A stretch of DNA of 64,000 bases from Bacillus cabrialesii (GTDB lineage Bacteria > Bacillota > Bacilli > Bacillales > Bacillaceae), in contig NZ_CP096889.1 in NCBI RefSeq assembly GCF_004124315.2, positions 308,001 to 372,000 on the forward strand. The letters are read 5' to 3'. The translations under genes were made by a program, and so were the position numbers. Every line of letters begins with the position of its first letter. Within the stretch, counting starts at the first letter, position 1. Positions 7,707-16,229 of the stretch are shown piece by piece. The notes below the pieces were generated by a model. It was not told the origin of the DNA and did not search any database. It saw only the letters and a list, made by a program, of their open reading frames with translations.

Positions 7707-8840
7707 ATGAAAAAACAACGATTGCTCATACTCACTCTTTTTACCGCACTATTGCTTGCTATTACTGGATGCTCACAATCTCCTGAAACAAAAGAATCCC
7801 CGAAAGAAAAACCGCAGACACAACAAGTCTCTTCGGCTTCAGCCTCTGAAAAAAAGGACCTGCCAAACATTCAAATTTTAGCGACAGGAGGAACGATTGC
7901 AGGAGCCGATAAATCGAAAACCTCAACGACTGAATATAAAGCAGGTGTCGTCGGCGTTGAATCACTGATCGAGGCAGTTCCGGAAATGAAGGACATTGCG
8001 AACGTCAGCGGTGAACAGATTGTCAACGTCGGCAGCACAAACATTGATAATAAAATTTTGCTGAAGCTGGCGAAACGCATAAACAAATTGCTCGCTTCAG
8101 ATGATGTAGACGGGATCGTCGTAACTCATGGAACTGACACATTGGAAGAAACAGCTTATTTTTTGAATCTCACTGTGAAAAGCGATAAACCGGTTGTTGT
8201 CGTCGGTTCTATGAGACCATCCACAGCCATTAGCGCCGACGGGCCGTCTAATCTGTACAATGCAGTGAAAGTGGCGGGCGCACCTGAGGCAAAAGGAAAA
8301 GGGGCGCTCGTCGTTCTGAACGACCGCATTGCGTCAGCCCGCTATGTGACCAAAACCAACACAACCGCAACGGATACATTTAAATCAGAAGAAATGGGAT
8401 ATGTCGGAACGATTGCGGATGATATTTATTTTAATAATGAAATAACCCGCAAGCATACGAAGGATACCGATTTCTCAGTTTCCAATCTTGATCAGCTGCC
8501 CCAAGTAGACATTATCTATGGATACCAAAATGACGGAAGCTACCTGTTTGACGCGGCTGTGAAAGCCGGAGTAAAAGGGATTGTCTATGCTGGTTCAGGG
8601 AACGGGTCTTTATCTGACGCAGCCGAAAAAGGAGCGGTAAGCGCAGTCAAAAAAGGCGTCACTGTTATGCGCTCAACCCGTACGGGAAATGGTGTCGTGA
8701 CGCCAAACCAAGACTATGGGAAAAAAGATCTGCTGTCATCGAACTCTTTAAACCCGCAAAAAGCACGAATATTACTGATGCTGGCGCTTACAAAAACAGA
8801 CAATCCGCAAAAAATCCAAGCTTACTTCAATGAGTATTAA
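7707..8840 (+). CDS. ansZ: Lipoprotein L-asparaginase II
   Basis: A 377-residue type II (high-affinity, exported) asparaginase that hydrolyses asparagine to aspartate and ammonia. The N-terminus is a lipoprotein signal (LLAITGC, lipidated Cys22), then a Lys/Ser-rich linker to about residue 50. Both active-site threonine motifs are present: ILATGGTIAGA (about 57) and THGTDTLEETA (about 141). The B. subtilis gene (formerly yccC) is activated by TnrA under nitrogen limitation. The upstream segment around 7634-7651 has a loose TnrA-like pattern that I cannot confirm. ATG 7707 follows AAGGAGAG. Confidence 0.94.
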   Translation: MKKQRLLILTLFTALLLAITGCSQSPETKESPKEKPQTQQVSSASASEKKDLPNIQILATGGTIAGADKSKTSTTEYKAGVVGVESLIEAVPEMKDIANVSGEQIVNVGSTNIDNKILLKLAKRINKLLASDDVDGIVVTHGTDTLEETAYFLNLTVKSDKPVVVVGSMRPSTAISADGPSNLYNAVKVAGAPEAKGKGALVVLNDRIASARYVTKTNTTATDTFKSEEMGYVGTIADDIYFNNEITRKHTKDTDFSVSNLDQLPQVDIIYGYQNDGSYLFDAAVKAGVKGIVYAGSGNGSLSDAAEKGAVSAVKKGVTVMRSTRTGNGVVTPNQDYGKKDLLSSNSLNPQKARILLMLALTKTDNPQKIQAYFNEY

Positions 8841-8843
8841 GGA

Positions 8844-8872
8844 AAAGAAGGCGAAAAAGCCTTCTTTTTTTC
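8844..8872 (+). terminator. Intrinsic terminator after ansZ
   Basis: AAAGAAGGC/GCCTTCTTT with a 6-base loop is followed by a run of T, starting four bases after the ansZ stop. Confidence 0.88.
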
Positions 8873-8936
8873 CGCTTTTTAGGGTCGAAAAACCCTCTAA
8901 ACCTTAAAAATTCTTTAAAATAAGTAAAAAATACCC

Positions 8937-8965
8937 TTTACTTAGTTAATTTGGCAATGTAATAT
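8937..8965 (+). promoter_or_regulatory. Candidate SigA promoter of lipA
   Basis: TTTACT (8937-8942), a 17-bp spacer and TAATAT (8960-8965) lie 36 bp upstream of the lipA start. Pattern only; no start site is known to me. Confidence 0.5.
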
Positions 8966-9000
8966 ATTTGAAGAATTTGTTACAAAAAAAGGAGGATATT

Positions 9001-9639
9001 ATGAAATTTGTAAAAAGTAAGTTTATTGCACTTGTAACAATTTTGATGCTGTCTGTTACATCGCTGTTTGCGCTGCAGCCGTCAGCAAAAGCCGCTGAAC
9101 ACAATCCAGTCGTTATGGTTCACGGCATTGGTGGAGCTTCATTCAATTTTGCGGGAATTAAGAGCTATCTCGTATCTCAGGGCTGGTCGCGGGACAAGCT
9201 GTATGCAGTTGATTTTTGGGACAAGACAGGCGCGAATTTTAACAATGGCCCGGTATTATCACGATTTGTGAAAAAGGTTTTAGATGAAACGGGTGCGAAA
9301 AAAGTGGATATTGTCGCTCACAGCATGGGGGGCGCGAACACACTTTACTACATAAAAAATCTGGACGGCGGAAATAAAGTTGAAAACGTCGTGACGCTTG
9401 GCGGCGCGAACCGTTTGACGACAGGCAAGGCGCTTCCGGGAACAGATCCAAATCAAAAGATTTTATACACATCCATTTACAGCAGTGCCGATATGATTGT
9501 CATGAATTATTTATCAAGATTAGATGGTGCTAAAAACGTTCAAATTCATGGTGTTGGCCACATCGGTTTATTGATGAACAGCCAAGTCAACAGCCTGATT
9601 AAAGAAGGGCTGAACGGCGGAGGCCAAAATACGAACTAA
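9001..9639 (+). CDS. lipA: Secreted lipase LipA (lipase A)
   Basis: A 212-residue secreted lipase/esterase with a minimal alpha/beta-hydrolase fold and no lid, also called estA. The Sec signal peptide ends at AKA-AEHN (after residue 31), leaving 181 mature residues. The nucleophile motif is AHSMG (Ser108; mature Ser77), with Ala replacing the first Gly of GxSxG as is typical of Bacillus lipases. Asp164 (in SSADMIV) and His187 (GVGHIG) complete the triad, and HGIGGA supplies the oxyanion hole. ATG 9001 lies five bases after AAAAGGAGG. An in-frame TTG at 8968 precedes the ribosome binding site and is rejected. Confidence 0.97.
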   Translation: MKFVKSKFIALVTILMLSVTSLFALQPSAKAAEHNPVVMVHGIGGASFNFAGIKSYLVSQGWSRDKLYAVDFWDKTGANFNNGPVLSRFVKKVLDETGAKKVDIVAHSMGGANTLYYIKNLDGGNKVENVVTLGGANRLTTGKALPGTDPNQKILYTSIYSSADMIVMNYLSRLDGAKNVQIHGVGHIGLLMNSQVNSLIKEGLNGGGQNTN

Positions 9640-9646
9640 CGAGATG

Positions 9647-9681
9647 AATAACCTTGAAGAATCATATTCTTCAAGGTTATT
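9647..9681. terminator. Bidirectional terminator between lipA and yczC
   Basis: A perfect 16-bp inverted repeat, AATAACCTTGAAGAAT/ATTCTTCAAGGTTATT, has a 3-base loop. The yczC stop codon (9677-9679) lies inside the right arm. Confidence 0.8.
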
Positions 9682-10060
9682 CTGCTTTCAGTACAATGGT
9701 TTTCGCAGCCATATCATGAACGGCTTGTTTTTTCTTTGTAAATGCGGCTGTCAAATAGATCAGGCGGGAGAACACATGCACCCACGCTATCATGTAGCGG
9801 ACAATGGCCTGTGGGAGAGAAATTTTCTCGTGTGTTTCATCTCTCACGATTTGAAGCCCGATGATTTTTTTGCCCAGCGTACCTTTCCACTTTGTCAGCG
9901 GCATCAGCAAAGGATAAACAAGCAGCATTAATATGGCGACAACGATGACGCCGGCGGACCCGTCGCCAAACGTAAATCCGGCAGCCAAAATCACTGCTGC
10001 GGCAATGATCACATCAAGTATAAGAGCGCAGGCGCGCAGCATAAAACCAGCTAGTTCCAA
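9677..10060 (-). CDS. yczC: RDD-family small membrane protein
   Basis: A protein of about 127 residues of the RDD family (PF06271 type). It begins MELAGFMLRACALILDVIIA, where the Arg-Asp signature of RDD proteins lies in the first helix, and it has three hydrophobic segments and a C-terminal charged tail. Members are integral membrane proteins of poorly known function, some linked to ion transport. I favour the TTG start at 10060 because GAGGAG lies eight bases upstream; the GTG at 10069 would stand only one base from that sequence. It is convergent with lipA. Confidence 0.75.
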   Translation of the reverse strand: MELAGFMLRACALILDVIIAAAVILAAGFTFGDGSAGVIVVAILMLLVYPLLMPLTKWKGTLGKKIIGLQIVRDETHEKISLPQAIVRYMIAWVHVFSRLIYLTAAFTKKKQAVHDMAAKTIVLKAE

Positions 10061-10172
10061 CTTAAACACTCCTCGAAATGATAAATACCTAATGATTGTA
10101 AAAAAGAAGGGTCTAAAGTGGGAATAGGTGATAAGGCTTAAATCACAAAATTTAATGAAAATGTCATAGGTA

Positions 10173-10217
10173 AATTGGCATAATCAGCCAGCTGATCATA
10201 TTACCAATTCTTTTTTA
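10173..10217 (+). other. Hairpin with T-tract in the yccF upstream region
   Basis: AATTGG...CCAATT and ATCAGC...GCTGAT form a two-part stem with an internal loop, followed by CTTTTTTA. It lies about 75 bp before the yccF start. It could be a terminator for antisense or upstream transcription, or a leader attenuator. Confidence 0.4.
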
Positions 10218-10289
10218 GCCCGAAACCAAGCCCTCAGAAGTTATTTTTGTTAAAATAGAAAAGTTACAACAGAATTCGGAGGGTTTATT

Positions 10290-11366
10290 GTGGGAAAAGT
10301 AAAAAGAAATGCCCCTTGCCCATGCGGCAGCGGCAAGAAATATAAAAAATGCTGCGGAAGTAAAGTTGTCGACTTCCCGACAGAACTAGCGGCAAAAGAA
10401 GCAAAACAAATTCAGGAAGACTTAGTGGAGTATGCCTTCACGGTACATAGAGAAAGCATTTCAGGCTTTATCAACCAGCATGATTTTCTTTCTGCTATGG
10501 ACAGACAGACGAAAGACATCAGCGTATTTAACTTAGGAATCTGGGGAATCTTCTTCCACCCGCTTGCTGGTGAAAAGACAATCTTCGATGAGTACCTTCA
10601 GAAAAAAGGTGATTCGATCACTCGTCCGAAAACACGTGAGATCGTAGAATCATGGAAGAGCATGACGCCTGCTTTATTGCTGTTGCAGGATCTGAAAGAA
10701 GGTGTCATTCACTTTGAGGATGTCATTACGAAAAAACAATTCGAAGTGGAAATGGACGCCAACAATCAAGACCTCCCGCCAGTGGGAAGCCTGATTCTCG
10801 GATATCCAATCCACGAAGCGGAAAAAGCGGAATTCTTCATGCAGTTCACGATCTTCCCTGTGAAGAGAACAGAAGCGCTGATCAGCAAGGTGAAGAAATA
10901 TGCGGATGCCGCTGTGAAGAACGGCAAAACGCCGGAAGACTTCATGAAAGAAGAATTCAACAATGTACTGTTCGCGCTGTTAGCGGAGAAAGATGAAGAG
11001 CCGCAAGCAGAGACAGCGGAGGAAAGCAGTGTTGAGTGGGCAAACGACATGGAGAAAGAAACAGCCGCGGCTATCGAAGAAGGCATGAGCGGAGATGAGT
11101 ATCCGACTGAGTTGATTCCGGCTGTCATTGACATTTGGAAAACATTCTGCGAGAAAAAATCACCTGTCATCAGAAAACCGGAAGCTTTTGCGGCGGCGGT
11201 TGAATATTATGTAAATGCGATTTCTCTTAACGGCGCGTCTGTTTCTCAAGCCAAACTGGCGAAAAAATACGGCGTCAGCGCATCGACGATTTCCAGCCGT
11301 TACAAAGAAATTGAAAGCACGCTGCAGGATGAAGCGGATCGTTTTGCACAAGCATTATCATCTTAA
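10290..11366 (+). CDS. yccF: SEC-C zinc-motif protein with C-terminal helix-turn-helix
   Basis: A 358-residue protein with a SEC-C zinc-binding motif right at the N-terminus (APCPCGSGKKYKKCC, four Cys). The long helical middle part is unlike other proteins I know and includes an acidic segment (EEPQAETAEESSVEWAND) near residues 235-250. The C-terminal helix-turn-helix (SQAKLAKKYGVSASTISSRY, about 317-337) suggests nucleic-acid binding. SEC-C motifs occur in SecA and in many accessory proteins. The actual function is unknown. GTG start 10290 follows GGAGGG. Confidence 0.85.
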   Translation: MGKVKRNAPCPCGSGKKYKKCCGSKVVDFPTELAAKEAKQIQEDLVEYAFTVHRESISGFINQHDFLSAMDRQTKDISVFNLGIWGIFFHPLAGEKTIFDEYLQKKGDSITRPKTREIVESWKSMTPALLLLQDLKEGVIHFEDVITKKQFEVEMDANNQDLPPVGSLILGYPIHEAEKAEFFMQFTIFPVKRTEALISKVKKYADAAVKNGKTPEDFMKEEFNNVLFALLAEKDEEPQAETAEESSVEWANDMEKETAAAIEEGMSGDEYPTELIPAVIDIWKTFCEKKSPVIRKPEAFAAAVEYYVNAISLNGASVSQAKLAKKYGVSASTISSRYKEIESTLQDEADRFAQALSS

Positions 11367-11370
11367 TGAA

Positions 11371-11407
11371 AAAAACCTTGAAAAGCCGGACTTTTCAAGG
11401 TTTTTTT
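11371..11407. terminator. Bidirectional terminator between yccF and natK
   Basis: AAAAACCTTGAAAAG/CTTTTCAAGGTTTTT (15-bp stem, loop CCGGA) is followed by T7. It touches the natK stop codon at 11406. Confidence 0.88.
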
Positions 11408-12362
11408 ATTTTTGGAACGGAATTTTAATTTCTAATCGGAAGACGGGGTGGCGATAAGTAAAATCCAGCCTGCCACTAGCGCTCTTCACCAGTTTTTGAA
11501 TGATATACGTGCCCATTCCTTCATGGGCACCGCTTTTCGTGGAACGGCCAAACGATTGATACAGTGTATCGAGCACTTTTGGGTCCATGCCGGGCGTACT
11601 GTTTTCACAAATCAGCACATAAAGCCCGCTTCGCAGTGAGGTTTCCAGCTTAATCTCCGCTTTTTCTCGGGCCTCTGCCGCGCTGTCGAGCGCATTTTCC
11701 AATATGTTGCCGGCCAAGCTGACCTGATCGGCGGGTGAAAACGGAAGTGAAGAAAGCGGTGTATGCATATGCAGCGAAACCTTCACGCCTGAAACACGGG
11801 CTTTTTCAAGAAAATCATAAAGCACCCCAGCAACGTATGCATTCTCTCCCTTTAAAAAACGGTCATATTGACTGTACTGATCCGCCCAGTTTTGGATATA
11901 TGCTTGTGTATCTGCTTTGGACTGCGCTGAACGGATCGCTGTCACATGCTTCATTGTGTCGTGATTCCGGCTTCTGACGTCCATCAGCATGCGATTGGCA
12001 TGCTGTTCAGCTTGAGCCAGCTTATCAATTTGATCAGAAAACCGAGCCAGCGAGGCAGCCTGTCCGATACGGAGCCCTTCACACGCTGCGAATATCACGA
12101 TGACAAACAATGCCGGCGTTGTGTCTGTGCCGATCAGCACCACCGCCGCTGACATCACTTGAATCACCGCGACCCACGCACAAAGCTGGAAGGAACTGCG
12201 GCCCCACACCCGCTTCGTTTTCCATAGGTAAAATCCAGCTGCCGCCGCACCTAGAGCAGCCGCGGGCAAAGAGACGGCTGTGCTGTGTGAAAGAGCATCA
12301 GCCCCCTGATAAAATATGAAACTAAATAAAAACAGGCAAAGCCATTGAAAAAAGGGTACCAC
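11406..12362 (-). CDS. natK: Sensor histidine kinase NatK
   Basis: A 318-residue membrane histidine kinase of the LytS/AgrC-like class that partners LytTR regulators. About four hydrophobic segments fill residues 1-95. A cytoplasmic helix carries the probable phospho-accepting His134 in SRNHDTMKH, and the ATPase domain has NILENALDSA (about 225) and GMGTYIIQKL (G-box). It phosphorylates NatR and so controls natAB, the Na+ exporter. GTG 12362 lies eight bases after GAGGAG, which overlaps the natR stop; the 12-bp gap implies coupled translation. Confidence 0.92.
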   Translation of the reverse strand: MVPFFQWLCLFLFSFIFYQGADALSHSTAVSLPAAALGAAAAGFYLWKTKRVWGRSSFQLCAWVAVIQVMSAAVVLIGTDTTPALFVIVIFAACEGLRIGQAASLARFSDQIDKLAQAEQHANRMLMDVRSRNHDTMKHVTAIRSAQSKADTQAYIQNWADQYSQYDRFLKGENAYVAGVLYDFLEKARVSGVKVSLHMHTPLSSLPFSPADQVSLAGNILENALDSAAEAREKAEIKLETSLRSGLYVLICENSTPGMDPKVLDTLYQSFGRSTKSGAHEGMGTYIIQKLVKSASGRLDFTYRHPVFRLEIKIPFQK

Positions 12363-12374
12363 GTTCTGAACTCC

Positions 12375-13076
12375 TCAAAAATAGTAGTTTTGAAAATAAT
12401 CAAGCTGCTGCTTGGTGATCATCGCTTTTTTAGGCGTTCCCTCAAAGGAAACCGTAAACGAATGCTTTGTATAAGCGGAAAAGTGCTTGATGTAATGAAT
12501 GTTGATAATAAAGGAACGGTGCGAACGGAGAAAATCCTTCTCCGGCAAGTCGCCTTTAATATCATTTAATGTTTGATACGTCTGCACCTCTTCAGCGGTT
12601 GTCACAATCGTCGTCGAACGTCCCGTCCGTTCTGCGAAAATGATATCCTTCTTTTGCAGGACGTGCATTTCAGATTTTTGCTTGATCAATATCCGCCCAT
12701 TCAAACTCGTTTCCGTTTTCTTTTTCAAATAACGGTCGAAAGAAGCGTTCAGCCGGTCGGCATGGTACGGTTTCATAATATAATCATGGACGTTGAGGTC
12801 AAAGGCATGAACGGCATAACCGCCGTTGCCGGTGACGAAAATCACATCCACATCAAGCGAATGGGACCTGATCAAATCAGCAAGCTCGTAGCCAGACATA
12901 TGAGGCATCTCGATATCTGCAAGCAGAAGATCAATGTCTCCGTTCTTCACCCGGCTGTAGGCTTCCTCCGCTGAATCGGTGGAAAAGACAATTTCGACAT
13001 TCTGCATTCTGGACACGATCGCTTCCAGTTTCTCTAAATCTACTCGATAATCATCGACAAGTCCGACTTTTACCAT
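12375..13076 (-). CDS. natR: LytTR-family response regulator NatR
   Basis: A 233-residue response regulator. The receiver domain (1-120) has the acidic pair Asp8-Asp9 and phospho-acceptor Asp54 (LLLADIEMP). The C-terminal LytTR DNA-binding domain (about 135-233) shows FLRSHRSFIINI, typical of the family. It is transcribed with natK and divergently from natA-natB, its known target. I chose ATG 13076, seven bases after AGGGG; the ATG two codons upstream is too close to that sequence. Confidence 0.93.
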   Translation of the reverse strand: MVKVGLVDDYRVDLEKLEAIVSRMQNVEIVFSTDSAEEAYSRVKNGDIDLLLADIEMPHMSGYELADLIRSHSLDVDVIFVTGNGGYAVHAFDLNVHDYIMKPYHADRLNASFDRYLKKKTETSLNGRILIKQKSEMHVLQKKDIIFAERTGRSTTIVTTAEEVQTYQTLNDIKGDLPEKDFLRSHRSFIINIHYIKHFSAYTKHSFTVSFEGTPKKAMITKQQLDYFQNYYF

Positions 13077-13120
13077 TATCATTCCCCTAGTTACATAGAA
13101 TCATCTTTATTCTATCCCAT

Positions 13121-13185
13121 TTCGCGACATAAAAAGAACTCTTCGCGACAACTTTATCCAACAAATCCAGCATTTCGTATATAGT
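13121..13185 (+). promoter_or_regulatory. Direct repeats and -10 upstream of natA (NatR operator candidate)
   Basis: TTCGCGACA occurs twice, at 13121-13129 and 13142-13150, exactly 21 bp apart (two helical turns). This is the geometry of LytTR-domain sites. A -10-like TATAGT is at 13180-13185 with no recognisable -35, as expected for an activated promoter. Assignment to NatR is an inference. Confidence 0.65.
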
Positions 13186-13219
13186 CATTACTAGAAATAA
13201 CGAAAAGGGAGATTGTGAC

Positions 13220-13960
13220 ATGATTACACTGACCGATTGCAGCCGCAGGTTTCATGATAAGAAAAAAGTAGTTAAAGCGGTGCGAGATGTAAGCTTAACA
13301 ATTCATAAAGGAGAAGTCGTCGGCATTCTCGGAGAAAACGGCGCCGGCAAAACGACGATGCTGAGAATGATTGCTGCCTTGCTTGAACCGTCACAGGGTG
13401 CAATCACGGTAGCGGGCTTTGACACGGTCAAGCAGCCGGCCGAGGTCAAAAAAAGAATCGGCGTCTTATTCGGAGGAGAAACCGGGCTTTACGACAGGAT
13501 GACAGCTAAAGAAAATCTGCAATATTTCGGCAGGCTGTACGGGCTGAACCGCCACGAGATCAAAGCGAGAATAGAAGATTTATCGAAACGGTTCGGCATG
13601 CGTGATTATATGAACCGCAGAGTGGGCGGGTTTTCGAAAGGCATGAGGCAAAAAGTCGCCATTGCCAGAGCGCTGATTCACGATCCGGACATTATTTTAT
13701 TTGATGAACCGACTACAGGGCTTGATATTACATCCAGCAATATCTTCCGCGAATTCATCCAGCAGCTGAAAAGAGAACAAAAAACGATTCTATTCTCCAG
13801 CCACATTATGGAGGAAGTGCAGGCGCTCTGTGACAGTGTCATCATGATTCATAGCGGAGAGGTGATTTACCGGGGAGCGCTTGAATCATTATACGAGAGC
13901 GAGCGAAGTGAGGACTTGAATTACATCTTTATGTCTAAGCTTGTCAGGGGGATTTCTTAA
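13220..13960 (+). CDS. natA: ABC transporter ATPase NatA (Na+ export)
   Basis: A 246-residue ABC ATPase. Walker A is LGENGAGKTT (about 37-46), the signature GGFSKGMRQK is near 138, and Walker B ILFDEPTTGL is near 155, followed by the H-loop SSHIMEE. With NatB it forms an ATP-driven Na+ extruder induced by ethanol and uncouplers in B. subtilis. ATG 13220 follows AAAAGGGAG. The natB start abuts its stop codon. Confidence 0.95.
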   Translation: MITLTDCSRRFHDKKKVVKAVRDVSLTIHKGEVVGILGENGAGKTTMLRMIAALLEPSQGAITVAGFDTVKQPAEVKKRIGVLFGGETGLYDRMTAKENLQYFGRLYGLNRHEIKARIEDLSKRFGMRDYMNRRVGGFSKGMRQKVAIARALIHDPDIILFDEPTTGLDITSSNIFREFIQQLKREQKTILFSSHIMEEVQALCDSVIMIHSGEVIYRGALESLYESERSEDLNYIFMSKLVRGIS

Positions 13961-15121
13961 ATGCTGAGCCATATTTATAAAAAAGAAATGATCGACGCTT
14001 TGCGTGACAGAAAAACGATATTACTTACAATCTTAGTGCCGATGATTATGATGCTAGGACTTGTATTTTTTTATGAAAGCATGCTGTCCGACAAAGGGGA
14101 GAAGTACACGCTGGCTGTCGGCCATTCGCTGCCGCCCGCACTGGAAAGCAAGCTTCATGCGATTGACGAGATCAGCGTAAAAACATTTGCTAAGCCTAAA
14201 GAAGCGGTTGATGACGGAAAAGCAGATGCCTATCTGAACGTCCCGAAAGAGTTCGATTCATATGTCAACAGCATGACGCCTTTTAAGATTGATGTTTACG
14301 GCAACTCAGTCGATCAAGGGTCGTCAAATGCCATGCAGCTTGTGCAGTCCGCCTTAGATCAGTACAAAAATGAAATTGTGCAGGAACGTTTAACAAATAA
14401 GCGCATTGATCAATCAGTTATCCAGCCATTTACGATTCAGCAAAAGGAAGCGGAGGAGGAGAAAGGGGTTTCCGCTATTATGCTTTCCGCCATTCTGCCC
14501 ATGCTGATTCTGACTTCCATTGTTTCCGGCGCAATGCCGATCGCTCTTGATATCATGGCCGGGGAAAAGGACCGGAAATCAATTGAGGCGCTGCTATTGA
14601 CGCCAGTCAGCAGAAACAAAATGCTGGTCGGCAAGTGGCTTGCGGTTTCTACTTTTGGAGTTGCCTCAGGTGTATTGGCTTTGGTGTTTTTGATTTTGTC
14701 CACCGTGTTATTTACCGAAAATTTAAAGACGGCCTTCCAGCTTGGAGATCATATGTGGGCTGTAATCGGCGCTTCAGCTTTAATCATCGTGCTTTCTGCA
14801 TTGCTGATCTCTGCGATGGAGCTTTTCATCAGCATCATTTCCAGCTCGGTAAAAGAAGCGCAAAGCTATATGTCTCTCGTCGTCTTTCTGCCTATGTTCC
14901 CGATGTTTTTCATCTTCAGCAAGGCACCGAACCAATTTGATTTATCGTACTTTGTCATCCCGTTTCTAAACCTGCATGCGTTATTCAAACAGCTTTTATT
15001 CGGGATGGTTGACCCGGCTGCCATTTTGTTCACGTCAGGAACCATTGCCGTGCTTATCGCCATTTTCTATTTACTGGCCAGAGCCTGTTTCTTGAAAGAT
15101 AAATGGGTTCTGCCAAAATAA
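13961..15121 (+). CDS. natB: ABC transporter permease NatB (Na+ export)
   Basis: A 386-residue ABC-2 type membrane subunit. One helix at about residues 20-38 is followed by a large extracytoplasmic domain (about 45-170), then five or six helices; GEKDRKSIEALLLTPVSR is a typical cytoplasmic loop of this family. It starts at the base directly after the natA stop, which suggests translational coupling. Together with NatA it exports sodium. Confidence 0.95.
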   Translation: MLSHIYKKEMIDALRDRKTILLTILVPMIMMLGLVFFYESMLSDKGEKYTLAVGHSLPPALESKLHAIDEISVKTFAKPKEAVDDGKADAYLNVPKEFDSYVNSMTPFKIDVYGNSVDQGSSNAMQLVQSALDQYKNEIVQERLTNKRIDQSVIQPFTIQQKEAEEEKGVSAIMLSAILPMLILTSIVSGAMPIALDIMAGEKDRKSIEALLLTPVSRNKMLVGKWLAVSTFGVASGVLALVFLILSTVLFTENLKTAFQLGDHMWAVIGASALIIVLSALLISAMELFISIISSSVKEAQSYMSLVVFLPMFPMFFIFSKAPNQFDLSYFVIPFLNLHALFKQLLFGMVDPAAILFTSGTIAVLIAIFYLLARACFLKDKWVLPK

Positions 15122-15128
15122 ACTTTTC

Positions 15129-15156
15129 AAAAGGAGAAATACACTTTCTCCTTTTT
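15129..15156 (+). terminator. Intrinsic terminator after natB
   Basis: AAAAGGAGAAA/TTTCTCCTTTT with a 5-base loop ends in a T-tract, eight bases beyond the natB stop. Confidence 0.8.
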
Positions 15157-15257
15157 GTATATCCTGAAAAAAGAAGGAAAATAGAAAAAGGATATCTAAT
15201 ACAGAAAGTGACCCTGCACTATTTTTCATCAAAATTGGTTTCAAAGGAGAAGGAACA

Positions 15258-16190
15258 ATGGATCAAACACGTACACTTGGCAAGACGAAGCTGCAGGTGA
15301 AGCGGATCGGATTCGGCGCGAATGCGGTCGGCGGGCATAATCTATTTCCGAATCTGAATGATGAAACAGGGAAAGATTTGGTGCGCACGGCATTGGATGG
15401 CGGCGTGAACTTTCTCGATACCGCCTTTATATACGGGTTGGGCCGTTCTGAAGAATTAATCGGTGAAGTTGTGCAGGAACGCGGCGTGCGGAATGAGCTC
15501 ATTATTGCCACTAAAGGGGCCCATAAAGAAGTGAACGGCAGCATTGAAATAGACAACAGCCGGGATTTTCTTCGCGGCGAGGTGGAAAAAAGCCTGAAGC
15601 GGCTGAAAACAGATTACATTGATTTGTATTATGTTCATTTCCCGGATGGCAAAACGCCTCTCGCTGAAGTGGCAGGCACGCTGAAGGAGCTGAAGGATGA
15701 GGGGAAAATCAAAGCAATCGGCGTTTCAAACCTCGATTATCAGCAGTTGAAGGAATGTAATGCGGACGGTTATTTGGAGGTCTTCCAGGCAGAATACTCT
15801 CTCATTCAGCGTGATGCCGAGAAGGAGCTGCTTCCTTACTGTGAAAAACACGGCATTTCCTTTATTCCTTATTTTCCGCTCGCGTCCGGGCTGCTGACAG
15901 GAAAATTCACGAAAGACACGGTCTTTGAAGACTTCAGAAAGGACAAGCCGCAATTTCAGGGAGAAACGTTTATTCACAATCTCCAAAAAGTAGATAAGCT
16001 GAAAGCGGTAGCGGAGGAAAAACAAGTGGAAACGGCACATGTCGCCTTGGCGTGGCTGTTAACGAGACCGGCGATAGACGCCATCATTCCCGGCGCTAAA
16101 CGACCGGAGCAGCTGAAGGATAACCTGAAAACCTTGAACATAGAACTGACAGAAGATGAAGTGAATTTCATCAGCGGGATTTTCACATAA
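15258..16190 (+). CDS. yccK: Aldo/keto reductase
   Basis: A 310-residue NADPH-dependent aldo/keto reductase with a TIM-barrel fold. The catalytic tetrad is visible: Asp and Tyr in FLDTAFIYGLG, Lys in IATKGAH and His in YYVHFPD. The C-terminal cofactor site includes IIPGAKRPEQLKDN. It resembles the IolS/YhdN group. The physiological substrate is not known. ATG 15258 follows AAAGGAGAAGG. It stands alone, between the natAB terminator and a bidirectional terminator shared with ycdA. Confidence 0.92.
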   Translation: MDQTRTLGKTKLQVKRIGFGANAVGGHNLFPNLNDETGKDLVRTALDGGVNFLDTAFIYGLGRSEELIGEVVQERGVRNELIIATKGAHKEVNGSIEIDNSRDFLRGEVEKSLKRLKTDYIDLYYVHFPDGKTPLAEVAGTLKELKDEGKIKAIGVSNLDYQQLKECNADGYLEVFQAEYSLIQRDAEKELLPYCEKHGISFIPYFPLASGLLTGKFTKDTVFEDFRKDKPQFQGETFIHNLQKVDKLKAVAEEKQVETAHVALAWLLTRPAIDAIIPGAKRPEQLKDNLKTLNIELTEDEVNFISGIFT

Positions 16191-16223
16191 AAAAGGAAAT
16201 AGCCCTGCAGGCTATTTCCTTTT
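16191..16223. terminator. Bidirectional terminator between yccK and ycdA
   Basis: AAAAGGAAATAGCC/GGCTATTTCCTTTT is a 14-bp stem with loop CTGCA and short A/T tracts on both sides. Confidence 0.85.
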
Positions 16224-16229
16224 GGTGTT

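Noticed and set aside
9106..9320. Loss of the GxSxG motif in lipA as a defect
   Set aside because: AHSMG with Ala in first position is normal for Bacillus family I.4 lipases, so the gene is intact.
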